From Rosa chinensis (taxonomy: Eukaryota; Streptophyta; Magnoliopsida; Rosales; Rosaceae): DNA of 64,000 bases. Under the pieces are notes generated by a model. The model was not told the origin of the DNA and ran no database searches. It saw nothing but the letters and a program-made list of their open reading frames with translations. How positions within the stretch are numbered: the stretch's first letter is position 1; the number at the start of each line of letters is the position of its first letter. Where the stretch lies: assembly GCF_002994745.2 (NCBI RefSeq), contig NC_037093.1:47472384-47536383 (forward strand), given 5' to 3'. The position numbers and the translations under genes were made by a program. Shown one piece after another: positions 13,701-25,689 of this stretch.

Positions 13701-15243
13701 ATTTGGGAGCATAAAGAAAAGAAAAGAAATGAAATGAATTTTGGTAGAATTGAAGGTTGAAGGTATTGATGGAACAGCAAAGAAGGCAATGAGATTAAAA
13801 CTGGTTTTTGGGCTGACGGCGAGAGAATGTACAAGTATATAATGGTGTTTGAGTTTGGTGATGAGGTGTAATCTCATTTAAATAAATAATTCCACTTGTC
13901 AATATTTTATTAACTCGTCAAACCATGTTAGCATACTGACATGGCTTGACCGTAGCACATAAAAATTTCTCCACATTTTGTTCTATGTACTTTCGCGACA
14001 TTGAGACAAAATTTAACCAAGGAGACAGGAATCATGATGTGAGTGAGAGAAGAATGACAGGAATATCTGTTTTCAACCAGAATGTTAGATTTTTAAAAGG
14101 AGCAGTTGATGATGTTCTTAGCCTAACTGATTTTGCAATGATTCGATGGTATGAGCTAAACAATTGTGATGAGGTACTCCCATATATAAGGTACATGAAC
14201 TATTGCATTGTTTCTATGTATACTTGGTTAAATATTTACTAGTAGGAACTCTGAATATATTGTCATTTTCCTTGTAGGGAGCATAAAGCAGAACTTGAGA
14301 GGCAGAATATTATAAACATAGGAAAGGAATCGCAACAAAGATTTCATAAGTGGTTTTTGAGACGCGTGAGTGATTAATAGTTTAGCATATATAATTCCAA
14401 ATTTACATGTGTGTATGTATAATTCATTTTCATTTCTTAGTTTAATATTGGTAAGTTATGTAAATAGGTTCAACAGATGCAAGTTGAGGGTTCAACAGAA
14501 CATATCGAATCCTTACTAAACTTGGCCAGTGGACCTCAGTGTGAAGTGACACGGTATAGTGGGTGTGTTGTCAATGGCATAAGGTTTCATACTCAGAAAC
14601 GCGATGGAAATAAATAAATAAAAAAAACTCAAAACTCAAAACAGTGGAGTGGTAGTCAAAGGTGAGCATCGTGGTAAAAGTATTGACTTTTACGGTGTTT
14701 TGAAAGATATAATTGTGTTATCCTATCTTGGAAATAATCAGGTGGTCGTTTTCAAGTGTGATTGGCTGGACCTCAATCCAAGAAAGGGAATTCAAGTTGA
14801 TGAGAACCATTTTACAAGCGTCAATTTTACCAAAAAATGGTATATGAATGATCCATTTGCATTGGCATGTCAAACACAGCAAGTATATTATTTGAAAGAT
14901 ACGAAGCTTGGTAGTAATTGGCGTGTTGTAGAAAGATCACAACCTCGAGGAACTTATGATTTTACTGAAAAAGAAGTTGACGTGTGTGATTTATTAGAGG
15001 AGATTGAAGATCCATATCAGCAAGAGTCACATGAGTATGTCAATTTAGATGAAATTGACAATGGGGAGACTTCATTGTGTACGTAGAGATGACAGTGAAA
15101 TGATCATTGTTGATTTGAATGCTGACAAGCAAGGGATTAGTGATTCTACATTCATCAATGATAGCGATGCTGAAGATGGTGACTTTGGTGATGAAGATAA
15201 TGAGTTTATGTATTCTGATGATAACGAGGACGACTATACATAG
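10793..15243 (+). pseudogene. TNP2-type CACTA transposase, degraded
   Basis: Domains in order: transposase-associated N-terminal domain (10804-11040, with PCPCMNC zinc-type cysteines), TNP2 transposase core (about 11300-12640, including CPVCNEPRY, RNVRLGLSTDGFNPFG, PGPRAPG and the MACPTCNE cysteine pair), DUF4218 (12700-14240) and DUF4216 (14649-15086), then an acidic tail to 15243. It is dead. An ATG with MDRSW at 10793 is out of frame with the rest; a frameshift lies near 11700; in-frame stops lie at 11987, near 12044 and near 13125; more frame breaks lie near 14615 and 15085; and a MITE interrupts it at 13169. An intron at 12995-13072 and others near 14190-14276 and 14367-14468 are visible. 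Enzyme role: cut-and-paste of the host element. Confidence 0.88.
13169..13971. mobile_element. MULE-type MITE, 803 bp, inside the transposase exon
   Basis: Terminal inverted repeats of about 110 bp begin GAGAAATTTTTCTGTGCTAC and are nearly identical at both ends. A perfect 9-bp direct repeat CACATTTTG flanks it (13160-13168 and 13972-13980), the size made by Mutator-like transposases. The transposase reading frame stops on one side and resumes on the other. It has no coding capacity, so it must be mobilised in trans. Confidence 0.93.
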
Positions 15244-15377
15244 TAGAATCCATGCATGTTCTATCCCATTAGTTTGCATTGGTCATGATTTTGTCATATG
15301 CATTTTACTATCATAGTATTACTTGGGTTTTCATTTCTAATTTCCATATTCAGTTTATTATTAGCTTGTTCAATGTA

Positions 15378-15381
<4 letters not shown>

Positions 15382-15411
<30 letters not shown>
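15382..15411. repeat. (TA)n microsatellite
   Basis: Uninterrupted AT/TA run of about 30 bases between the two CACTA genes, inside the presumed first intron of the accessory gene. Confidence 0.9.
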
Positions 15412-15414
<3 letters not shown>

Positions 15415-16349
15415 CACTTGAATCTCCATATACAACCATGCTCATAGCTCTTTTATTTTATTTTTTTTTATTACAGGTTGTAGATATATACTTGGATTAT
15501 ATCGTTATGGCTAATGGTAGACAAGGTCCAAAATTTCTACATCAATTGCGGACAAAAGCAATGCCGCAGCATCAAATTCGATCATCTACTCAAGAGCTTT
15601 TAAAAGCTTGCTAAGTCAGCGAGCAAGCCTACAACAACAGCACAAGCAACAATATCCTCATTGCACTCATTAGTAGAGCAGATTCTCACTTCCAATCGTA
15701 CTCAACCTGCAAAACATCTCTCTCAACCTCCAATTCAATCGTTACCACTTAAGCGAATGCTATGATCATCTTCTGTTCAGGAAGAGTCAACTTCTATTCA
15801 ACAAGAATAAGCTTCAACTATAAATGTCACAGAGCCTTCTCAAGTTCATTCTTCACCGTCTGTGGATAAGGTCACTAACACTAGTGGTAAGCTAATTGTG
15901 TATATCACATTATTTTGCATGCTGATTTGTTATAATGTTGGTATTGTGATGTGTTATTACTTCTCTATAGTAGAGCTCATTTGTTATCGGATGGTATCTT
16001 TTTACCACTGGTTGTATTTTCACCACCCTATGTGATTCATGTTTATTATTTGCAAGTATTGTGATTCATGAAATTTTTGACTATTTCCTTCTATGACAAT
16101 TATTATCATTTCATATAATCATTTTGATAACTCTTGTAGGTGGTGCAGTTAGCAAGAAAGTGTGTGGTAAGACTCGATGTCTTGAGCTGTCCAAGAGGAA
16201 GCGCGATGGTGTCCAATTTGATATTGATATTCCAAAGCATACCATGAGAGCTGTAGGAACAAACTGCCAATTTTACATTACTGGTTTGGGATGATTTGTT
16301 CAAAAATATGTTCCATTACAAATTAAGAAGTGGTCTAACATCTCAAGAG

Positions 16350-17960
16350 ATGATGTTTTCTTTTAATCTACACCCATTCACATAATTAAACCTTTCCTTA
16401 TAAGTTTTAAGTCTATAATTAAGTTTTTTCACCTTTTTTTGGTTTGACTATTTTACCCTTCTGATTGAATAAGGAAAATATTCCTCAAATATAGTTTTTT
16501 TTTTTTTTGAATTTAAATATGGCATCAGTTATAAACACAAATTAGAATTTAATACAATCAAGTTATTGTTCCCTTATTTAAAAACGATTAATTGCCTTAA
16601 TTATTGTATATCTCTTCTTTTCTGATTTGATCTATATATTTGCCATTTATTAGTAGATATGTTTGTGTAGATATTTCTATTATTAGATATCTCAACGTGA
16701 TTAATCGCCTTAATTATAGTATACAACTGATGCCATATTTTAGGAGATATGTTTGTGTAGATATTCCTTATTTAAAAAGATTAATTGCCTTAATTATTGT
16801 ATATTTCTTCCTTTCAGATCTTTATATTTGCTAATTTTTAGTAGATATGTTTGTGTAGATATTCCTATTAGATTTCGTAGATTTCTCAACGTGATTAAAC
16901 ATTTTTTGTGTGGAGATATTCCTATTATTAGATAGCACCTAAACTCTAGGTGGGAGTATTCTTTAGCCATCAAGAACTTGTAGAATCTATTGAGAAACAA
17001 TAAGAAGAAAAAGAAACATGCAATCAAGAACTTGTAGAGTCTATTACACCTATTCAATAGCATAAACCCTGAAAAATCACAAAACAAATACCTCTTCGTC
17101 AGGAAGACACACATCTATTGAATAGGTAGCAAACACAATGCTCATCAACAGTGCCAATCGGATTAAAGGGATATGTAGTTGAACAAAGGCAACCCACCAA
17201 CATCTGATTGTGCAATCCATTTATATCACAATCACAATTTGAAATCAAAAACATAATCGCATGATTGTGGAGAAGGTCGCACCTAAACTCCAGGTGGGAG
17301 TATTCTTTAGCCATCAAGAACTTCTAGAATATATTGAGAAACAATAAGAGGAAAAAGAAACATGTAATCAAGAACTTGTAGAATGTATTATACCTATTCA
17401 ATAGCATAAACCCTAAAAAATCACAAAACAAATACCTCTTTGTCAGGAAGACACACACCTATTGAATAGGTAGCAAACACAATGCTCATCAACCGTGCCA
17501 ATTGGATCAAAGGGATATGCAGTTGAACAAAGGCAACCCACCAACCTCTGATTGTGTGATCCATTTATATCACAATCACAATTTGAAATCAAAAACATAA
17601 TCTCATGATTGTGGAGATATTGATACCGGCTTTGAATGTAGAGATTAGGCTTTTGAATGTGGAGATTACATAACCTCCACCCAGAGGAGAGTTTTCAATT
17701 GTTGGAATCAAGGGTTGAGTAATTCCATCGGCAGCAAGACTGGATTTTAATATTAATGGTGAATGGAGAATTTGATAGTGGCAGCTTTAGTAATTCTTAA
17801 CAACATTGGGTTTTAATATTTATCATATTTAATAGGTTTTTTTATTTTGAATAAGCCTAATTAATTGGTTTAGGTGTATATTAAAACACTATTATGGATG
17901 GGTTTATTCTAAACGGGGTGTGTGAATTTGGGTGTAGAATCAAATTCCCCTTTAAAATTT
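16350..17960. mobile_element. repeat-rich insertion within the CACTA accessory gene
   Basis: Coding similarity of the accessory gene stops near 16345 and resumes near 17955. The insert begins near TCTACACCCATTCAC and ends near the inverted form GTGAATTTGGGTGTAGA, so short terminal inverted repeats are likely. I could not fix a target duplication. The interior has three diverged copies of a roughly 110-base AT-rich unit containing AGATATGTTTGTGTAGATAT (16555-16930), followed by a two-copy 344-bp repeat. No coding capacity is seen and the class is unknown. Confidence 0.5.
16935..17616. repeat. tandem duplication, 344-bp unit, two copies
   Basis: Copy 1 starts at 16935 and copy 2 at 17279, both with GCACCTAAACTC. 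They stay alignable at about 95% to GATTGTGGAGA near 17616. Differences are scattered substitutions, so the duplication is not brand new. Confidence 0.9.
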
Positions 17961-18128
17961 GTCTTTGATAATCTGGTAATATGTGATATTAGGAGAAATT
18001 CAATTTGAGCCATGAATCTCATGTGGATGAGGCAATTGGGAAACACATGATCAGATATTTTACCACATGGCGCTATAATTTGCATAAGAAGTTTCAGAAA
18101 TATGAATCAGTAGAGGAAGCAATGGAGA

Positions 18129-18192
18129 ATCGACCTGAAGATGTTGAAGAGGATGATTGGATCGACCTAAAGATGTTGTAGAGGATGATTGG
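18129..18192. repeat. 32-bp tandem duplication in an exon of the CACTA accessory gene
   Basis: ATCGACCTGAAGATGTTG.. (18129-18160) is followed at once by a copy with two substitutions (18161-18192). Since 32 is not a multiple of three it shifts the frame and introduces a stop. Confidence 0.92.
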
Positions 18193-18719
18193 AACTACTT
18201 AATTGCAAATCTGTGGCAAGATCAAAAGTGGCTGGTTAGAATTCTTTCAATTTTTAATTTTTCAAGAGAATTAATAAATTTCTTTTTCATCTACAGTTGT
18301 ACTTGCTATGAATTCTGGAATTTTTTATTTGATCTTTACACAGAAAACAAGCAAAAAAAACAAGAAAAAACAGGGACAAGTTAGAGATAACACATTGTGC
18401 ATGGACAAAGGCATTTAGTCATCTTAGAGCTAAAAATGTAAGCTTCAATTTCTGTTTTGTGTCAAAGCATAATAATTATGAAAGTTGTATATGACATAGA
18501 TGTTTTTGGTTGTGGTTAAACTACAATAGCGAAATCCTAAAACTGGAGAGGAAATTGGTCGTATTGACCTATTCAAGCTCACACGATACAGTGAAAAGAA
18601 ATCTGCATGGGTTGGTGATACAGCAAAGAATGCTTTTGTGAGTTGTCATACTTTCTATTTTAATTATTGCATTATACAGTATTCATTTTTTTTTTTTTGA
18701 AAGGGGTTTGGAACCCAGC

Positions 18720-21700
18720 CTAACTGGGAGGCTCAGCCCCACGCCTGGTTCCATTTATTATATTAATAGTAGTACTTTGCGCCGGGGGGGACATAAAACC
18801 TGAACCCCGCGCTACATTAGAGCATTTACAATAATCCTCGTAGAGAATGTCCTGAATAATAGCAGGAATCTCCTCTAACCAAACATCATTAAGTGCAAAC
18901 AAGCTAGCAAGGTGAGCGAGACGATCTGCTACACCATTTGCTTCCCTATAAATATGTCGGATCTCAATAGATTGGAAAGCCGTCATATAGGACTTACAAT
19001 CTTCCAATACCCGACCAACATCGGAGAAGTCATTCCCCACTCTTTTCAGGGCTGCTATAAGGAGGGTGGAGTCGCTTTCAATTTCAACTTCTGTCCATCC
19101 TTGGTGAATACCAAGTAACAATCCCGCTCTACACGCTTCAACCTCCATATTAAGAGCTGAGTGAGCATGTAAAAACGGTCTAGCCAAAGCCGCAACTCCC
19201 AAGCCTCTATCATTTCTAACCACAACCCCAATACCACCACAACCTCTTTCTACATGGAAGGCACCATCAACATTAATTTTGAGCCTACCACTAGGAGGAC
19301 ACTGCCATTTGGTTAGAGCTCTCTTCTTTTTGCAGCTCGGTTTAACCTGTACCTACAGGAACTCCTCCATGTACCTCTTCACCCAATCCACTACAAATAG
19401 AGGGCTAAACGAAGCCTTTTTCCATATAATATTATTCCGCTCGGACCACAGAGCCCATAACAACATGAGGAACATACAAACCTGCTCCCCCCTCAACTTA
19501 TCCAACATATCAAATACCCACTCATTTAACGTACTTGCATGGTGGTCAACAACATGCAAGCTTAATGAAGAAGAAGACCAAAGCATAATTAAAGTTGGGC
19601 AATTTTTAAATAAGTGAATACCTGTCTCAAAGCTCTCCATGCAGAACACACACCTTAAATCAGGTAACTCTACTCTTCTTGTAGCTAAAGCTATACGTGT
19701 AGGTAGCACCCCTCGAAGCAAATGCCACATAAACACCCTAACTTTGGGAGGTACCTTAGTCTTCCATACAATGTTCCAATACTTTCCCAGTGGTCCACCA
19801 ATTACCGTACTCGAAGTAGACGCAGTATGACTAGCCCCTCTCCACGACCTCAGTGCATGGTACCCACTCTTCACAGAGTACAACCCTTTCTTATCAAAAT
19901 GCCATATCAAGCGATCATCTGCCTGTCGCAAACTCAATGGTATACTAGCAATAGCCTTCACTTCATCAGCTGTGAACAACTCGTCTAACAGGTGCGTTTG
20001 CCATTCCATCTCCTCATCATCGATCAGGTCCTCAACTTTCCAGTCCTCCGTTCCCACAATAGGCATCGAAAAAGGACGAAAAGAATATGGAACAGGCAAC
20101 CATGGATCCTTCCAAATTGAAATCTTAGCCCCCGTGCCCACTTGGAACCGTAATCCTCTCTCTAACACTGTTCTTCCAGAAATAATGCTTCTCCAAGTAT
20201 AAGAAGCCCCCCCCACCAACCTGTGCCTCCATGAAAGAAGTACAAGGAAAATACTTTGCTTTCAACATACGGCTAATTAGAGAGTTTGGAAAGCAAATGA
20301 GTCTCCACCCTTGTTTTGCAAGTAAGGCAAGATTAAAATCATGCATATTACGGAAACCTAACCCTCCCTCCTTCTTAGAAAGACAAAGCTTATCCCAAGA
20401 AAGCCAATGACATTTCCTCACATCTTCTGTTCCTCCCCACCAAAACTGTGCCATCAATTGTTGCATGGAGTAACATAAATGTTGAGGCAATTCAAAACAA
20501 CTCATTACATAAGTGGGTATTGATTGGGCTACCGCCTTCACCAACACCTCTTTTCCAGCCAAGCTAAGTGTCTTCTCCCTCCACCCATGAGTTCTATTGC
20601 GAACTTTCTCAACCAAGTAACTAAACGCCTCCTCCTTAGAGTAGCTTAACTCTGTAGGTAAACCCAAGTATTTGTCATGCTTTTCAACTCTAACGACCCC
20701 CAAAACCGAAGCAAGCTCATCTTGAAACAATCTTGGAACATTCCGGCTAAAAGAAATACGACTCTTCTGAAGATTAATTTGTTGCCTCGAGACCCTCTCA
20801 TAAGTACCCAAGATATCGTTTAAGGCTAGACATTCGTCCATCTCAGCTTTACAGAAGACAAAGGAGTCATCTGCGAATAGCAAATGGCTGACACTCGGTG
20901 CCCCGGAACAAACCTCCACCCCATGGATAAGAGCTTGAGCTTCTGCCTTTCTGATCAACCAAGAGAAAACTTCCGCACAGAAAAGAAACAAGTATGGTGA
21001 GATTGAGTCCCCTTGCCGTAACCCCCTAGAAGGCCAAATCCTCCCTCGAGGTTCCCCCCTCAACAGAAAAGAGTAAGACACAGATCGAACGCAACACATG
21101 ATCCACTCCACCCATCTACTGCAAAATCCCATTTTCCCCAACACAGCTTCTAGAAAATTCCATTCGACCCTGTCGTACGCCTTGCTCATATCTAACTTAA
21201 GAGCACAATAGCCTTTCTTCCCACTTCTCCGTCGCTTCAAAAAGTGAGAAATCTCAAAGGCAATGAGAGAGTTATCTGAAATCAACCTACCCGGGACAAA
21301 AGCACTCTGTGAGGAAGAGATTAAAGAATCCATGAACGGCTTTACTCTGTTGGCCAACACTTTAGAGCCGATTTTGTATATTACGTTGCACAGACTGATG
21401 GGTCGAAGTTGACTCATATGCTCAACGGCTTTAACCTTCGGAATCAGCGTCACATATGTAATATTGATGGTACGTAAGAAATCTTCAGAGTCAAGAAAGC
21501 ATTGCACTGCTCCAACAACATCCTACCCAACAACATTCCAGAAGGTCTGAAAGAAACATGGAGATAGTCCATCTGGCCCCGGAGATTTCGAAGGGTGCAT
21601 TTGCTTAAGCGCTTCATACACCTCATCCTTGTTGATCGAAGCAGCTAGAACATCATTCATATCATCACTTACCAATCTAGGGAACCCATGCAGAGTCTGT

Positions 21701-22971
21701 TGTACCTCAGTAGGATGGGACGTAGAGAACAGCTCACTAAAGTACTTTAAAATAATCACTTCCACCTCCTTGTCATCAGTACACCATCGCCCCTCACTAT
21801 TAAACAAGCCATTGATAGAATTCTTTTTTTTCCTTATACTAGCACGTTGGTGAAAGAATCTAGTATTAGAATCTCCCTCCTTCAGCCAAAAAATTTTAGC
21901 CCTCTGCCTCCAAAAAGTCTGTTCACGCAACAAGAGCTCGTTCAATTTTGTCTCCAACTCAACCCTATCTTTAACTTCTTGAGCGGAGTTCGTGCTATCG
22001 TAGAATACCGCAAGCTGACCTCTAACAACCTCAATCTCGTTATGTAGACTCCCAAACCTCACAGAACTCCACTCTTCCAAAGCTTCCCTAGTTTTCTGGA
22101 TCTTGTTACAAACCCTGCTAAATGGATCAGTCCCTTCACCACTACTCCACCCGTTCTCCACTACGCCATGACATTCGTCGTCATGAATCCAAAACTCCTC
22201 AAATCTGAATCTCTTCTTCCTTCGTCTTCTCTTGTGCTTTACCTCCCGGACCTCCAAAAGAATGGGAATGTGATCAGACTTACTAGGGTTTAGGTGCAAA
22301 ACCCTAGAGGCCGGATAACAGTCGAGCCACGACTTTGTCGCTACAAACTTATCCAACCTAATCTTCACAACATGCCCATTTCGGTTTCCCGTCCATGTAA
22401 ACCTCGGACCATTAAATTTCACATCAGTAAGTTGACAAAAGTTAAGGGTATTCATTAACCCGTCAATCTGTCTAGGGTTTCGAAGCACACCACCCTCCTT
22501 GTCCATAATCGAAGAAATCTCATTGAAATCTCCTCCCACCACCCAAGGTAGATTGCCATACAAGCTAAGCGTTCGCAACAACGACCACGTAAGATGTCTA
22601 TTTTCTGTCTTAGGCTGCCCATAAATCCCCGTAAACCGCCATCTCTTTGGATCCGTATGCTCACCTACCACTACATCTATGTGACTATCCGAAAAAGACT
22701 GAATATCAATGACTACATCCTCCTCCCACAATAGACAAAGTCCACCAGCTCTGCTCACACCTTTATTATTCTTTTTTGGAATATACTTACAACTAACTGC
22801 AAAAGCATTCCTCCAGCCCAAAGCAACTCGTACTGAAGTCATCTCCTCTGCCGTACAGAAAGTCTCACTAAGAAAAAATAACTTGGGATGATTGAGGGAT
22901 ACTATCCCTTTAAGTCCACTCACTGTCGAAGGGTTCCCAATCCCTTGACAGTTCCAACATAAAATACTCAT
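18720..22971 (-). pseudogene. LINE ORF2: endonuclease, reverse transcriptase, RNase H (inactivated)
   Basis: ATG at 22971. In order: AP-type endonuclease (22971 to about 22240, with CWNCQGIG, SET, GDFNE and SDHIPI), reverse transcriptase (about 21650-20700, RPISLCN, FADD catalytic site), a zf-RVT region (about 20000-19600, KVRVFMWHLL) and a C-terminal RNase H domain (19290-18800, NVDGAF, MEVEA, IESDS, REANGVAD). Breaks: a TAG at about 21525-21523 just after FWNVVG, a one-base frameshift in a C8 run at 20207-20214, and a TAG near 19342 before RNase H. In life it would nick target DNA and copy the element RNA in place. The run-length frameshift could also be an assembly error. Confidence 0.92.
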
Positions 22972-24479
22972 GGCTCGTGATGGGCCAAAACCGGACCCAT
23001 CACGGTCGAACGCTTCAGAGCGCGTCCAGGACTCGATTTATGAACATTAGCTACCACCATATTATTTTTCTTGCCCACAGCGTATCCATGCTTAGGACCC
23101 TTGCCATGCACTTCCTTTCCTTGCAACCCCTTCCCATGCATGTTCACATCATGTACTCTCTTTCCATGCAAATCCAATCCATGCACGTGATCCCCATGCA
23201 CTTCAATTTCATGCATGGTCAAACAACTCACATCAGGCCTATTCAAAGAGGGACTCAGGGCGGCCAATGGCTGACTCCCACGAGATTCCAAAGATGACTT
23301 TCCCTTCTGGGCTTTGGGAGAAATAGAGCCCAACGACATAGACGACCCCAACAGATTTGGGATCCCTCCATCACGACCTTTAATTGAACCTCCCCTCATC
23401 TTTCGTCCCTTAACTGTCGCTGTCTCTACAATCAACCTAGTTGACTTTGCAGTCAACAATTTATTATCCACAGACAACGGAGTCGCTGCAGATGATTGCG
23501 GAATCAAAGGCGCTGGAGATGATTGCGAAATCACAGATTTGTAATTAAGGGCCGCCGCAAAATCTGCTCCTTCCAAAACAGGTACATCCATGAGATCAGC
23601 GTCCTCGGCTGTCACAACCGGCCGCTGCCGATCCTCCAATCGTTGCCGCTTCGTCTCAGAGCCAGCAAACCTCCCCTCCTCTTCACCCTCGATCTCAACC
23701 TCCATACCATGTTCACCTTGGGGTTCCTGCCTCCCTGCCTCGGCTTCCCACTCCTCACGGGATCTGATCAACCCAATAGTTGGGAACTCTGGTGCTGTCA
23801 TTGACCACCCAGATCCCTTGACAGGATGAAGCCCAAATCTGGTGCCACCACCTCCAGAACTGCCAAACTCTTCCCTCTGCGCCCGTTCTTGTCTTGCCAA
23901 CCACGCTTCTTTCTTCTCAGCGTTGAGGAGCACGTCATAGGTAGGTTCAGGAATAACCCCAGACGCTCTAGATGGGCAACCATTGCCTGTGTGAGAAAGA
24001 AGACCACAAAAGAGACAAAAATGAGGTAATCTTTCATACTCCAGATCAAAAAGCTTATTCCCGGTCCAGGCCGCTCTTGGTATAGAGACTCCTTTGTTCA
24101 AAGGTTTTTCAACATCAATCCCCACTCGTATGCGCAGGTATCTGCCCAAGCAACTCCCATTCCTATCCTTCCAAGTTTTTGCATAGCAGCCTACCGCCTC
24201 ACCTATCCCCTGTCCAGTCTCTTCATCCATATATAGGGGAGGAATACCTCTAATCCTGATCCAAAAGAACTGTGTCTGAAGAGAAACTGTCAAAGGATTA
24301 ACCATTCCATCTGTCACTGCCACTGCAAAGAGCGCCTTCTCAAAAGACCACGGTGCTCGTGTAACCACCCATTTAACATCTGACTGCCGAGTGAATGAAA
24401 ACAGCAGCCTTCTACTCCCTTCAATTTGACAAACCACCATTCGAGATCGATCTGATGGATCTGCATCCGGTACCCACAA
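22968..24479 (-). pseudogene. LINE ORF1, gag-like with DUF4283 and CCHC knuckle, N-terminally truncated
   Basis: Open for 503 codons with no ATG at its 5' end; the first in-frame Met lies near 24440. It shows the second half of a DUF4283 domain (LLFSFTRQSDVKWVV..APWSF) and a CX2CX4HX4C zinc knuckle (CLFCGLLSHTGNGC). These are RNA-binding features of plant L1 ORF1 proteins. Near the C terminus is an unusual His-Gly rich stretch with repeated VHG/LHG/MHG steps (about 23205-23080 in DNA). Its TGA overlaps the ORF2 ATG as ATGA at 22971-22968. Confidence 0.85.
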
Positions 24480-24513
24480 ACCACCATTCGAGATCGATCT
24501 GATGGATCTGCAT
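24429..24513. repeat. 38-bp direct repeat at the LINE 5' junction
   Basis: The segment 24429-24466 recurs at 24476-24513, separated by nine bases. Both begin ACAAACCACCATTCGAG and end TGGATCTGCAT. The last four bases of the second copy coincide with the start of the target duplication (GCAT). Confidence 0.93.
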
Positions 24514-25689
24514 TATACAGTATTCATTAAATGACTTAATGTTTTCACTCTTTTATAGGAAGAGATGAAAAATCTACAAAACGAGCCACAAATGAATGAA
24601 AAATCTGGTGAAATAATGTCTGAAGATGAGATCTATGATGAAGTGTTTTCCAAAATTGTTGGTCCACCATGATCAAGCTATATACGTGGCTTAGGAGCAG
24701 GCCCAAAGCCTAAAAGGTCTAAATTTTCTGCAAATGATGCTCAAGTGAGGGAGGCGAATCAAATGGCAGATGAAGCGGAAAGAAGAGCAATGCAGCTTGC
24801 AGATGAATTGATGGTTGTAAAGTCTAATGCAGCTCAGCAAAATGAGGAGTTAGAGACGTTCAAAGCTGGTGCAGCTCAACAAAATGAAGAGTTAGAGGCA
24901 GTGAAGGTTAGAGTCGCTCAACAAAATGAAAAGTTGGAGGCACTAAAGGCAAGACAAAATCAGACTGACACACTTTTACTCAAATTGATAGCACAGTTGT
25001 CCTCCCAAAAATGAAGGTATGCATGCATTTTCACTTGTGCTATTGCAATTGCATCATATCATAGAAACATAATTTTACTGTAATATACTAAATACTGGGC
25101 ATTTCTTTTAATTTGTCTCTGTTATGATATTATCTTATTTAAGCTTCCATCAATATCTCAGTTCCATTGGCTACATGTTGTTGCAAAATCAAGATTGATA
25201 GGTTTTAGCGAAGTTGTTAAATAGAAGATTTGTATCTGAATAGGACTGATGGATGTTTTGCCATTGCTACCTTCAGATTGTGTTTTGCCCATGTGCTCTT
25301 GTTAATTAATCTAGATATACACAACATGTACAGATGCAGCATTGAAAAAATTGGCAGATGAAAAGGGCATCAAGCAACATACATATCATTGAAGGCTTTT
25401 GAACTTCTAGGAAGACTTGTATGTACTTCCTTTTATTTTGAAATGGCTATCAAGGACGGATATTGACATTTGTATATTTTGGATTTATAAAGTTAGTATT
25501 TCAAAATGGAGGTTGATGTTTATTATTGGATTGATATAATCAACCCTTGTTAACCAGCAGTTTTACAGTACATTTTCATATGGTGGTTTTGGAATATTGA
25601 AAGCTACTATGAGTCGTTTATTGCATAAAGAATTGACCACTGTTCACATATTTGATTTGCAGTGACATTGAATGACTAGATTTGTTATA

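Larger units (their letters stand above)
18688..24509 (-). mobile_element. L1-type LINE retrotransposon, 5.8 kb, 5'-truncated
   Basis: Minus-strand element with a poly(A) tail seen as a T run at about 18686-18699. It is flanked by a perfect 19-bp target duplication GCATTATACAGTATTCATT (18669-18687 and 24510-24528). It has a gag-like ORF1 and an ORF2 with endonuclease, reverse transcriptase, zf-RVT and RNase H domains. The start of ORF1 is missing, so it is 5'-truncated, and ORF2 has two in-frame stops and one frameshift. It sits in an intron of the CACTA accessory gene. Confidence 0.95.
15507..25014 (+). pseudogene. En/Spm-like accessory protein gene (plant transposase Ptta/En/Spm family), degraded
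   Basis: Starts MANGRQGPK at 15507 after a probable intron acceptor at 15477. Recognisable exons lie at 15507-15885, 16140-16345, 17977-18236, 18345-18437, 18525-18635 and 24560-25014. The product has the K..KRDGVQFDIDIPKHTMRAVG region, the HVDEAIGKHMIRYFTTWR block, a GLGAGPKPKRSKFSA motif and a C-terminal coiled coil with three 14-residue AAQQNEELE repeats. Family members are thought to bind the subterminal repeats. Breaks: in-frame stops near 15613, 16295 and 24672, a 32-bp tandem duplication at 18129-18192, a repeat-rich insert within its middle and the LINE within an intron. The gene is no longer functional. Confidence 0.78.
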
